Assembly (NCBI RefSeq): GCF_030272615.1 | Contig: NC_081408.1 | Coordinates: forward strand, 200,658,341-200,722,340 | Origin: Cryptomeria japonica | Taxonomy: Eukaryota > Streptophyta > Pinopsida > Cupressales > Cupressaceae | DNA: 64,000 nucleotides | Direction: 5' to 3' | Part shown: positions 34,148-44,055 of the stretch, one piece after another | Numbering within the stretch: the stretch's first letter is position 1 | Layout: each line of letters starts with the position of its first letter | Program-made: the position numbers and the translations under genes | Notes under the pieces: generated by a model | Databases searched by the model: none | What the model was told of the DNA's origin: nothing | Seen by the model: only the letters and a program-made list of their open reading frames with translations

Positions 34148-37105
34148 ATCATCTATATCATCATCATAAGTTTGGAAAAACTTACACATTTGCATCAGAT
34201 TATTTTAGGGCAGCCTTGCATGTATTCCATACACTGAGTCAAAAGGAGCACATCCTATTTCTTTTTTAATCGTTACCCTATCTGCCCAAACTACTAGCTT
34301 TAACTTTAAATCCCAAGCTTTCTTGTTTTTCTCAAGGATTATTTTAATGATATTTATCAAGCTCTTATTCATTGATTAAAATTGCCCATTCCCCTTTGGG
34401 TGGTAAGTGATGAGTATGAGATTTGGATACCATACTTACTATAAAAATATTTATACTCATCTGACCTAAAACTCATGGCATTATGAGAGACTATTCTTTT
34501 TGGACATCCAAATCTAGTCAATACATTATCTGTGAGAAAATAAATCACCACCTTACTTGTTTCTTTTCTAGTTGGTATAGCTTCAACCCACTAAGTAAAA
34601 TAATCCATAGCCACTATGATCCAAGAGTGACCACCACTAGATTTACATGTTGTTTCTCCATTTAAGTCTATACTCTACTGCTGAAATGGAGCCTGCACAT
34701 TTACAAGTTTCAATGGAAAATTTCCTAAAAACTTCATCTTTTCTAAAAACCTCTAGCATGGTTCACATTTTTTGACTAATAAATGTGCATCCATGAATAT
34801 TGTTCACCACAAAAACCAAGATCTCAATATCTTGTGTGCAGTTGTTTTGGCCATATAATGTCCTCCACATACCCCACTATGCATTTCTGTCAATAATTTT
34901 TTAGCTTGATCTTGGTCCACACATTTTAACATGACACCATCATTATTCCTCCACCAGAGTTTTCCATTTAAAATAACATATTTTATGGCATGTAACTTCA
35001 ATGTCCTCTTTTTGTCATCATTCATATCTTCAGGACATTTCATATTTTGTAAGTAGTCTATTATGTCAACATACCATTCACAGCTATCCATATCATAGAG
35101 ATAAGCTTCGTGTTCTTCTTCTATAACATTTATTGGATTGGCATCCAAATTTCTTTGAGCCATTAATTTGGCCAATCCTTGTCCTCTCATTAACTTAGTG
35201 ATCTGGATATCAATATTGAATTCTTGGATCTTGTCGATCCATCTACATCTCCTCCTGGATACTTCTTGTTGTGTGAAGATGTCCTTGACTGTAGCACTAG
35301 GCACATATGCAACCACTTTTTCTCCCATCAGATAACTCTAAAAAGCCTTCATTGCCTTTACTAGTGCATAAGCCTATTTTCATTTAAATCATACCTCAAC
35401 TTTGCAGCTTGCAAAGATTTACGAAAAACATTCAATGGTTTGTTCAAAAACCTTTGAGTTCTTTTGCAACAAGACTGCATCAACAATATGAAAAGATGCA
35501 AATGAGAAGATTTGCATAGGTTTTCCATAATTAGGTATCTTTAGAACAAGTGCATTCTTAATAGCTTGTTTCATTTCTTGGAATGCCTTGGTTGGATCTC
35601 CTTCCCACTCTAACTTTGCACCCTTTTTCAACATGTTAGAAATTGGTCTACGGATTTTAGCAAAGTTAGTGACAAACCTTCTGAGATAAATTATCCGCCC
35701 AAAGAAAGATTGAATACCTTTCACTATCTTGGGCTAAGGGACTTTATCAATTGCTTCTACCCTCTCTAGGTCAATTCTTACACCATCTTTTGAAACAATG
35801 TGACGAAAAAATTTACCCTCAGTCACCCCAAAAACATATTTCTTTGGGTTTAATGATATTCCATATTCAACAACCCTGTTAAATATTTTTTCAAGATGAT
35901 CACAGTGATCACCTTCCTTCTTACAATAAGTTGTTAGATCATCTTGATATACAACTAAGAACACATTTATATTGTAAGAAAATGCAATATTCATTGCTCT
36001 TTGGAATGTCGCTCCTTTGCTCATTAACTCGAATGAAATTATTACTCAAACATAAGTCCCCCAAGGCATAGTAAATGTTGTCTCGTGATTCTCTAATTCT
36101 TTAACCATTACTTAGTTATATCTTAAAAATGCATCCATCATAGACAAAATCTCACACCCTGTGACCCTCTAGAAGATTGCTTCGATATTAGGCAATGGAT
36201 AGTTGTCTTGTAATGAAGATATATTCATATTTCTAAAATCAATCAGCATTTTCCTTACCTTGGGTGACATCTTATTTCCAATATACGACTTTTTGGGGGC
36301 TCCTTCTATTCCAAGGTTAATCTCTTCTAAATCCCCAGGGTGTGGGGTCATAGTAGCAATATTCGCCTTATCTTGATTATCAAACACCCTTTCTAATACA
36401 ACCAAGCCTTTTGGAATCTTATTTGTCTTTAATTGAATTATCTCATTCCCAAAGACTATCTCCTTTCCATCTTCTATTTGTAAAAAGGCACCAAAACCAA
36501 TCTCCTGACACTCATATTGTTCCACACAATTTAGGAATCTTAAAATATCATCATCATCATTAAAAAGTTGCCAACTTTTAATGTATCTAGGGATTGAAGG
36601 TCTAGATTGAACCTCAACTTTTGAGATTCCTACAAAAGTTATATCTTCTGGCCTTAAAGCTATATTAGCCAACAAGTCTATGATCCTATTATGGCTTCTT
36701 TGCTTCCAATCAATGTTGAATGCATCAAAGTTCTCAATCTCATTCCATACAACATTATTGTACTACTTCAACCTTTTATTTTTTGATGCATACTTCAACC
36801 TGATTTGGGATATGACTAATTCAGAATCTCCAATGACTCTTAGATTCTTTATCCCATGTTTTTCAGCTAATCTCAACCCTACTAGTAATGCCTCATATGC
36901 TGCCACATTATTTGTACATGTAAAAGACATAGTAAAAAAAAATTTAATTTTTTTTCCATGGGGTGAGATAAAAAATACACTTGCACCAGAGCCTTCCTTT
37001 GAGCTACCTCCATCAAAATATATTATCTATAAATTATCATCACTTGATGATTTCTCTACTTCCTTTTCCAATGGTGTAGGTTTCTTCTTTTCTTCTCTTG
37101 GGGAG
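34148..37105 (-). pseudogene. G1 gypsy pol: RNase H, RT, RNase H, integrase (decayed)
   Basis: Order on the minus strand: an RNase H domain (about 37021-36640; YFDGGSSKEGSG, NNVAAYEALLVGLRLAE, VIGDSELVISQI, IIDLLANIA), a linker (RPSIPRYIKSWQLFNDDDD), RT (36250-35730; LIDFRNMN, DNYPLPNIEA, active-site VVYQDD), RT thumb/second RNase H (35724-35330; QSFFGRIIYLRRFV, KAFQEMKQAI), integrase zinc-binding region (HSGVCGGHYMAKTTAHKI ... CEPC, 34900-34720) and integrase core (34660-34370; VAMDYFT). The second catalytic Asp is His (IVSHNAMSF). RNase H before RT is an arrangement I recall from other plant gypsy polyproteins. Many stops. The frame continues at 26755 after element B and upstream at 55542 after element A. 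Confidence 0.88.
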
Positions 37106-37110
37106 TTCTC
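37106..37110. repeat. Target-site duplication of element A, left copy (TTCTC)
   Basis: TTCTC precedes the left LTR; TCCTC at 55297-55301 follows the right LTR, with one difference. Confidence 0.7.
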
Positions 37111-37914
37111 TGTTAGGATTCCCACAGATATTGGGGGGGGGGGGGGGGGAGGGTGAATCAGTATCTAACTGGTATTTAGAATTTCTCAACTTAAAACATG
37201 TAGAATATATTATAACAGTGTAACGGTATGCAAGACATAATTCAATAAATAGAATTAAGAACATCCACATGAAAAGCACACCATAACACAAGATTTTAAC
37301 GAGGAAACCCAGTGTGGAAAAAACCTTGATGGGATTTGTGACCCACAATATTCACTTACTGGCCAATAAGAGAATATTACTTACAATAAGGGCCTGCACA
37401 TGCAGGAAGGCCAACTACCTAGAGCTCACTGCTCAATGGGAAGTCACACTAACTTACAATAAGGATTACACAAATCCAATATCTTGTACTGCTTTACAAT
37501 AGTATCTTCAATGGTAGATTCAGTACTGGTTTCTGCTTTGTTCTTTAAATATACCCCTTAACCTATATTTCACACAATAGGTCTGCCTAATATTTTTCCT
37601 TCATGCTTCCATGCCTTACAAAATGTCTACAATGATCTCTTTTATATATAAGAGTCATTTTATAATGATATCAAGTTGGCTTACACATTTTTACAATAAT
37701 AAACAAAATACAATATAACAAAATCCTGTTGGCCTCTGTGCTGGTATACTTCTTTTCTTCTGTGCCCGTGCTGGTGTCCTGAGTGCCAGTGTAGAGTGTG
37801 ATCTGCTGATGCCAATATAATGCCTTTGCCGGTGCCATAGGATTGCAAGGTTGCCATCAATGACAAAAACTTCAATCACATACAATGTCTCATTGGAGTG
37901 TGCATATGCCAACA
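37111..37914 (-). repeat. Element A 3' LTR (804 bp)
   Basis: Plus-strand ends TGTTAGGATTCCC ... GCCAACA. A long G-run (37131-37149) sits 20 bases inside the left edge, which is a C-run just before the LTR end in element sense. Confidence 0.92.
37131..37149. repeat. Poly-G tract within element A LTR edge
   Basis: An almost pure run of about 18 Gs. The equivalent tract in related LTRs is shorter (41904-41912, 60507-60514, 62943-62950), so its length is unstable; sequencing or assembly error in the exact count is possible. Confidence 0.8.
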
Positions 37915-37916
37915 AT

Positions 37917-37928
37917 CTCCCCCTTTGG
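37917..37928 (-). other. Polypurine tract of element A
   Basis: Plus-strand CTCCCCCTTTGG lies directly inside the left LTR (minus sense CCAAAGGGGGAG). A second similar pyrimidine run occurs at about 38031-38042 and could be a secondary tract. Confidence 0.85.
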
Positions 37929-38098
37929 CATTGATGGCAACACTCATGAGAAATTTCAAAAAGTATCCAAAAATGTGAGAGCTCCCCCTGAGCATATGAT
38001 TCCCGTGATTTGAATTTTCTCATCCCACTACTCCCCCTTTGGCATCAATGACAAAGGTTGTCAAGATGTCAGTAGAGTTTGTAGTTTCAACCTTGTAA

Positions 38099-40450
38099 CT
38101 AGGTGGTTACAATTTGAAAAAGATCTCCCAAAATCAAGTTTATACTGTCCATAAACATTTTGCTATCCTTTATTGATGTCTCAGTTCTCTTCACTGTATC
38201 GGTGAGATGCTGCAAATGCTCTCTCGATGTTTTGCTTCCCTGTATTAGTGCCTCAGAAATTTCCTTCCGCAGAGATGCTAGATAGTCCAATCTTGGACTT
38301 AGTTTTGATCTCAAGTGTTTTGCTTTACTTATTATTCTTTCTTTCTCTCTTTCCAATTTGAGTAGTTCTTCCTCAAAATTTGATATCTTCTCCTCAAAAA
38401 CTGATAGTGTATCAGGTGAGTTGACAAAACTATCTGCAAGTTCATTGATCTCATCTTGTACCTTGCTCATTTTCTTGTCTATATCTATAGTCAAAAGGTT
38501 TGTTTTACAGGTATCTTTGTACAAATTTTTGTACTCTTTCAACAAATTGTATAATTCCGGTAGAAGTGTGTCAAAATCCCTATTACACTTCTTTATATGC
38601 TCATCAAAGAATTCTTGTTTTTCAATTTCTACCTTATCCTTTACTGACTCTTCCTTTATTTTCTCAATGTTTTCAAAGATATATTTACATAGTGTATCCA
38701 GTTGTCCTAAAGAATCTTTGTTATCTATGTTACAGTTGGGAGCAATTATCTTCAAAACTGGTATGGTATCATCAATTGTCTTGTAAGCTTGTGAGCTGCA
38801 GTCAGTTATTTTCTTGATAGAATCTAGTAATACCTCAGTCACATTTGTTGATTTGTATCCTGATGATGATCCAACAATACGAGTACCGGTGGAAGTAACC
38901 AAACTTGTATTGACCTCTGGTAGGTCTATTTGTGTTTGCATTTCTTTAAGCACTGGCTTTCCTACTTCACTAGTTGTCGGTGGCACCGTTTCCTTATGTA
39001 CCTATTCCAGTTGTTGTTGTTCCAGAGCCTTTAGCTCTATTTGTTTCTCTGTATGTTGTATTGCCTCAGTCTGTGACTCAGTCTCTACCTTTTGTTCTTT
39101 ATCTTCTGTTGGTTTCTCTTGTGAGTTATCAGTTTCTTCAGCTATCGGAGGCTCACTTGCCATATCTGTTTTATCTATTGTATCTTTGTCTACCACTATG
39201 TTGATCTTCTGAGTATCAACATCCACATTGTATAGGACTTCAGGATTAGGATTATTATCCTCTACATCTATACTCTCAGTTGTCGGTTGATCTTCAGTAG
39301 TTGTTGTTTTTACTGGTGGAGTAATCAAGGGAGGTGGGGTTAAGTTGTCTCTAACCTTGATACGAGGTGGTCCACCAACTTTTCCTTTTCCCTTGTCTCT
39401 ATCTTTCTGATATACCTTTATAGGTTTTGGTTTCTTGTACTCTTCTTGTTTTTCTTTCTCAACTAGGAATATATCCCATCCATCTTCTATCTCCTCTATT
39501 ACCTCATTAACTCTTCCTACCATTAAAGCAACGTGCCGGTGTGCAGTAGAAAATACTGTCTGGTTAGCTTGAGCAATTAGGTCATCAATTTCTTGGGGAG
39601 AGTTTACCGGATATACAGCAAGTAACTTTTCAATCTTTATTTTCTTATCCAATTCAATTACTGTCTGTCTTCTTGCTTCTAGTCTTTTGAATAATTAATC
39701 CTTTAACCACTCACATATATCAATTTTTGCATTTTCTATGACCATGTCATAAGTACTTTTAATGCATAAGCTTGAAACTGAATTAAGTCTATTTGCATGA
39801 GTAGCTTTATATCCTAATATCATGCTGATGAATCTTACATTGATATCTGTTACATCATTAACTCTTAGGGACCTCTTGTTGAATGTTGCACCAGTTAGGT
39901 TTATAAAGAGGTCATTGGAAACCTTCTTGGTTTTATCTAGTCTTTTACCAGTGGTCGGTAACCCTGTGACATCTTTCACAACTTCCTTGGTGATCTTGTG
40001 GATTGCATATAACCAGAAAAACTCTTCGTGTACCCTACTTAAGACTATCCTAATCACATCCTTTGGAAATTCAAGAATGCTAAGGATCTCTGTAAATCCT
40101 AGGGTCTCAATGATCTTGTGTTCATCTTGTATATTGCCAGTATTATCACATATCATAGTTTTATACATGGTTTTAACTTCCTCATCTCCTAACTCTTCAA
40201 TGTTGCAGTGGATGTATATTCTGGGGTCTTCAACATAAACAACTCCCTTAGGAATTTGAGAAAAAACACCTAAGGTATCATCCTTCTTTGCTATCTCGGG
40301 AACTAACTGAAATACGAGCCTAGATCTTTTTATCACTTCAACAATATTAGGGTTTTCTATATATTCAATTGCAGAGGTGGATGCACCTTTTATTTGGATG
40401 GATGATTGCTTGGAGTGTTCTTGCTTCTTGCTCGAAATGCCTTCGCTCAA
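38099..40450 (-). pseudogene. Element A ORF2: conserved domain of unknown function, acidic linker, coiled coil
   Basis: A single 784-codon frame with only two in-frame stops (TAA at 39695-39697, TAG at 39002-39004), both explained by a Gln codon losing its C. Residues 1-252 are the conserved domain: LVFQLVPEIAKKDD, VFSQIPKGVVYVEDPRIYIH, LEFPKDVIRIVLSRVHEEFF, HKITKEVVKDVTGLPTTGKR, RSLRVNDVTDINVRF, ANRLNSVSSLCIKSTYDMV. Residues 253-480 are lysine- then threonine/glutamate-rich and include NIVVDKDTIDK and ASEPPI, which are kept in element C. Residues 485-783 form a long coiled coil (SVFEEKISNFEEELLKLERE). No enzyme, protease or membrane motif is visible. It follows ORF1 on the element with a 260-base spacer carrying a TATA-like site. 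Confidence 0.8.
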
Positions 40451-40710
40451 AGTTTTTGTGCTCTTCGTAAATTTGAAATCTCGGTGAAATGAAATGGGGC
40501 CAAAACCTTAATTTTATAGTGTCTTTTCACCATCTACCACATTAATTGCATGCCGGTTAAGTATTCACTTAGCATTGTTTGCCGGTAATAAGTAGTTTCC
40601 AACTTCTTATCTCTAACCGAGGGAGTAATAGCACGTGTCATTAGATTGCCAAACCCTCAAGGAAATTTTCTTCAATTAGATGAATAAGTTCCTGCCAGTG
40701 AAGCACTACT
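40451..40710 (-). promoter_or_regulatory. Spacer before element A ORF2 with TATA-like box
   Basis: In minus sense, CACTATAAAATTAAGG (TATAAAAT at 40518-40511) lies about 60 bases before the ORF2 ATG, a spacing suitable for a transcript start between them. No coding signal is present. This suggests ORF2 may be expressed from its own promoter; it is inference from one motif. Confidence 0.4.
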
Positions 40711-41805
40711 CTATCCTTCTAGTGAAGCATTGGTATGTTCTACCAGTGGAGGAGTATTCCCAATATTTAGATCAGCTTTTCTAATCCATTGTTTTGAGAA
40801 TTCTTGCTTAACCTCTTCAACCTTTTCTTTACCTTTCAAGCTAGAACTTTTGTTGTCTACAAGTGTTCCTTTACTTCTATAGAATTTAGCAATATGCCCA
40901 ATCTTGTTACATGCATAACAAGTTACATTATTCTTCTGAATAGCTTTCCCATAACCTATGCCGGTTTGTGTTCTGCATTGATTAGATAAATGTCCAAATC
41001 TTCCACAAAGATAACATCTCACATTCATTTTGCAATTTTTAGAGTTGTGACCAACTTTGTTGCATTTAGAACATTGACCAGTGGGTGTGTTGATATTCTG
41101 ATGACTTCTAGATCTACATTCATTTGCTCTATGACCATACTTATTGTAGTTAAAGCATTTTCCATTGAATTTATAAGCATTAGGTTGTCTTACCAGTTTG
41201 TTGTGATCCTAAGTATTTGCAGTACCAGAGCTTTCACCAACTTCAAAGCCAATTCCAGAAGTGTCACCTTTAGGTTTTTGATCCTTCAGCAAGTTACCAA
41301 GTTCCCTTGAGCTTTTCTTGAATTTTTCTTTATGTTGATTTGCAGTTTCTAGTTCTCTTTCTAAGACTTCTTTCTGTCTCATCAATTCATTTGAGTCATT
41401 CTGAGTATGCATCAGATCTTTCCTTGATAGGTCATTTTCATAGCTAAGTCTTGTGTTCTCATTTGTTGCATCACTTAGTCTTTTTTCCAATTCTTCTTCA
41501 TTCTTCTTCCTATCTTCAATTTCTTTACAGAATCTCATAGTCATATCCTGCATCTCATTCTTTGTTGTTATGTTCTCCAATTTTAGCTTGCTTATCTCAT
41601 CATTAAGTGATTCCTTTTCATCATTCTCATTTTGCAACTTTTCACATAATTCTCTTCTCTTGTTTCTTGCAATGGTAAAATTTCCTTGAAGTGCCTGAAT
41701 GATGTCCTGAGCTTCCTTTAGATCATCTTCAAGTTTGATGTTTTTCAATTTTTCTGCATCATAGTCTGAGAGAGCTACTTCTAGTTGCTTCATCAGATTT
41801 TCCAT
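40711..41805 (-). pseudogene. Element A ORF1: coiled-coil gag-like protein with four CCHC knuckles
   Basis: Starts at MENLMKQLEVALSDY (ATG 41805-41803), 58 bases after the primer site. Residues 1-195 are a continuous charged coiled coil (LEKRLSDATNENTRLSYEND). Four knuckles follow: CFNYNKYGHRANEC (second Cys to Tyr), CSKCNKVGHNSKNC, CYLCGRFGHLSNQC, CYACNKIGHIAKFY (last Cys to Tyr). A TAG at 41209-41211 splits it, otherwise one frame of about 364 codons. The fold differs from the usual copia Gag of Copia-1. The equivalent protein in element B has the same organisation and the same KGD(I/T)SG(L/I)GF motif between coil and knuckles. Confidence 0.83.
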
Positions 41806-41862
41806 ATTTACTAGTGTCAAGATCTTCCTCAAGCTATTAGGCTTCTAAAAATAGAGGACCAA

Positions 41863-41874
41863 GCTCTGATACCA
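41863..41874 (-). other. Primer binding site of element A (initiator Met tRNA)
   Basis: Minus-strand TGGTATCAGAGC, two bases after the LTR end. A full 12-base match to the initiator Met tRNA 3' end. Confidence 0.9.
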
Positions 41875-41876
41875 AT

Positions 41877-42475
41877 TGTTAGGATTCCCACAGATACTGA
41901 GAGGGGGGGGGGTGAATCAGTATCTGACTGGTATTTAGAATTTCTCAACTTAAAACATGTAGAATATAATATAATAGTGTACCAGTATGCAAGAAATAAT
42001 GCAATAAACAAAATTAAGAACATCCACATGAAAAGCACACCATAACACAAGATTTTAATGAGGAAACCCGGTGTGGGAAAAACCTCGGTGGGATTTGTGA
42101 CCCACAATATTCACTTACTGGACAATAAGAGAATATTACTTACAATAGGGGCCTACACATGTAGGAAGGCCAACTGCTTAGAGCTCACTGCTCAATGGGA
42201 AGTCACACTGACTTACAATAAGGATTATACAAATCCAATATCTTGTACTACTTTACAATAGCATCTTCAATGCCAGATTCAGTACTGGTTTCTGCTTTGT
42301 TCTTTACATATACCCCTTAACCTATATTTCGCACAATAGGTTTGCCTAATATTTTTCCTTCATGCTTTCATGCCTTACAAAATGTCTACAATGATCTCTT
42401 TTATATATTAGAGTCATTTTACAATGATATCAAGTCGGCTTACACATTTTTACTATAATATACAAAATATAATAT
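41877..42475 (-). repeat. Element A 5' LTR, outer part (interrupted)
   Basis: Matches 37111 onward up to the O1 insertion point; the remaining part of the LTR resumes at 55099. By eye the two LTRs differ at roughly one base in twelve over the first 115 compared bases. Confidence 0.9.
42471..42475. repeat. Target-site duplication of element O1, left copy (AATAT)
   Basis: AATAT here and at 55094-55098. Element A's intact LTR has a single version of this spot at about 37709-37714. Confidence 0.9.
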
Positions 42476-43846
42476 TGTAGACATCTAAAAATGGTCAACG
42501 CTTGCGAAGTCATACTTTAACATTTGTGCATTGCCTTATTTTAGGGTTTTTGCATCACATTAACATTTCTTCTATGTTGCGCACTTGGTCTTGATCATTT
42601 GCGAGAATTGAGTCCTTCTTCTGCATTCCTCATTTTTCTCGCTTTCGAATTAGGTCTGTTCGATAGCAATCTTTAGTCATGATTTTGGTCGATCTTTGTC
42701 CTTGTCAATCTCATTATTTTGCGATCGATTTGTCATTGATCCTTTTCCTAGTCAATCTTATCATTTTGCGATCGATTCATCATCGATCATTGTCCTTTTC
42801 AATCATGTCAATTTGGATCAATTAGTCATTGTTCCTCATCAATTGGCGCCTATCAATTTGATCTCTTTGTCAATCTTGGTCAATTTGTCAACCAATCTCA
42901 ATCGTTTATCAGCATTGGTCCTTTGTCAATCAAAATCATGATCGAATCGACATTAATTTCTTGTTGTCTTGACCTAATTCCTTGTCCTCTTATTTCTAGG
43001 GTTTTATGATTTGATCATATAATTATTTTCTTCTTCTTAGTGAGTTAAATAAATCTATTTATTTAAGTCCTAGGTCTTTTCATTAATTAATTAATGGATG
43101 AAAACCTATTAATTAATTCACCTAATTTATATTTCATATTTTTCCTCAATTTTCCAATTTACTAATTTCTCCTAATTCCTAATTTCTTTTTCTCCTATTT
43201 TCTTGAATTTTTCTAATATTTCCTCTAAATTCATCACCTAATTTTCTCCTATGTTTATGCTTCCATTTGTTGCAATCATGGAGGCTATTTTGTAACTTCC
43301 CTAATTTCATGGGAATGACATTTTAATCTTGTCAATTTTGTTATAATTTGTCAATCAATCAATTTTGCATAACAATCTTGTCAATTTTGTCATAATTTGT
43401 GAATCAATCAATTTTGCATGTCAATCTTGTCATAATTTGTCATATTTGTCATCCTTGATTTGAAATTTCCTTTCAAATCTCTTCATGCTAATCTTGTCAT
43501 CTCTCAAATTTGTCTATAAAATGGATTATTTTCTTCAAAAAGAGAAAGAGAAAACCACGTTTCTAGTATCCTTATGCTGCCATTGCATCTTATCAATCTT
43601 GCTTTCATATTATGCTTTTGCACTTGTAGGTCAGATCCACAAACAAAGTAATTTGAAGGAGAAAGAAGAACAGTGGAGAATTATGGAGGAGATATTTGCA
43701 TTTGTAATGGTTTGCATTTGGTTTGATTATCTTGTCTTCATATCTCTATTGAGTGTAATTAGGATTTCTTATCACTGCAATCTAGTTTTTATGGTTGAGC
43801 TAGTCTAATATCTATTGCATTGATGAATTCCAAATTCCTATCTACA
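42476..43846 (+). repeat. Element O1 5' LTR (1,371 bp)
   Basis: Pairs with 53789-55093. It contains an imperfect tandem repeat of about 52 bp near 43330-43450 (CTTGTCAATTTTGT...ATCAATTTTGCAT) that is present in one copy fewer in the 3' LTR, and a 17-base stretch near 43660 absent from the 3' LTR. Together these explain almost all of the length difference. Confidence 0.92.
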
Positions 43847-43851
43847 TTTTT

Positions 43852-43867
43852 TGGTGAACCCGACGTG
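43852..43867 (+). other. Primer binding site of O1, tRNA not assigned
   Basis: TGGTGAACCCGACGTG begins five bases after the LTR end. The TGG start matches a tRNA CCA tail. It is not the initiator Met site used by the other elements here; I cannot name the tRNA without a search. Confidence 0.65.
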
Positions 43868-43880
43868 AATTATTTTCTAT

Positions 43881-44055
43881 TTGCATGCAGGTTTTATGTG
43901 TGGATTTGTTTTTGCATGCAGGTTTTTGGTGTTAATCCATTGTTGCATGCAGTCTTTTTGGACTAATCCATTGTTGCATGTAGGTTTTTTGCACTAATAT
44001 TTTGTTGCATGCAGGTTTTATGATAGGATCTATTATTGCCTGTGGTTTTTATGGA
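43881..44055 (+). repeat. Array of TTGCATGCAGGTTTT motifs in O1 leader
   Basis: The motif occurs at 43881, 43912, 43943, 43974 (TTGCATGTAGG variant) and 44005, with a degenerate sixth at about 44035. Spacing is about 31 bases. It contains the palindrome GCATGC. It directly follows the primer site. Confidence 0.85.

Noticed and set aside
38358-39212. Plus-strand Ser/Val-rich frames
   Set aside because: Antisense of element A ORF2, which has homologues in B and C on the coding strand.
43485-43808. 107-codon hydrophobic frame in the O1 LTR
   Set aside because: It lies in the LTR; the 3' LTR copy (54749-54973) is disrupted after about 60 codons, so there is no sign of selection.
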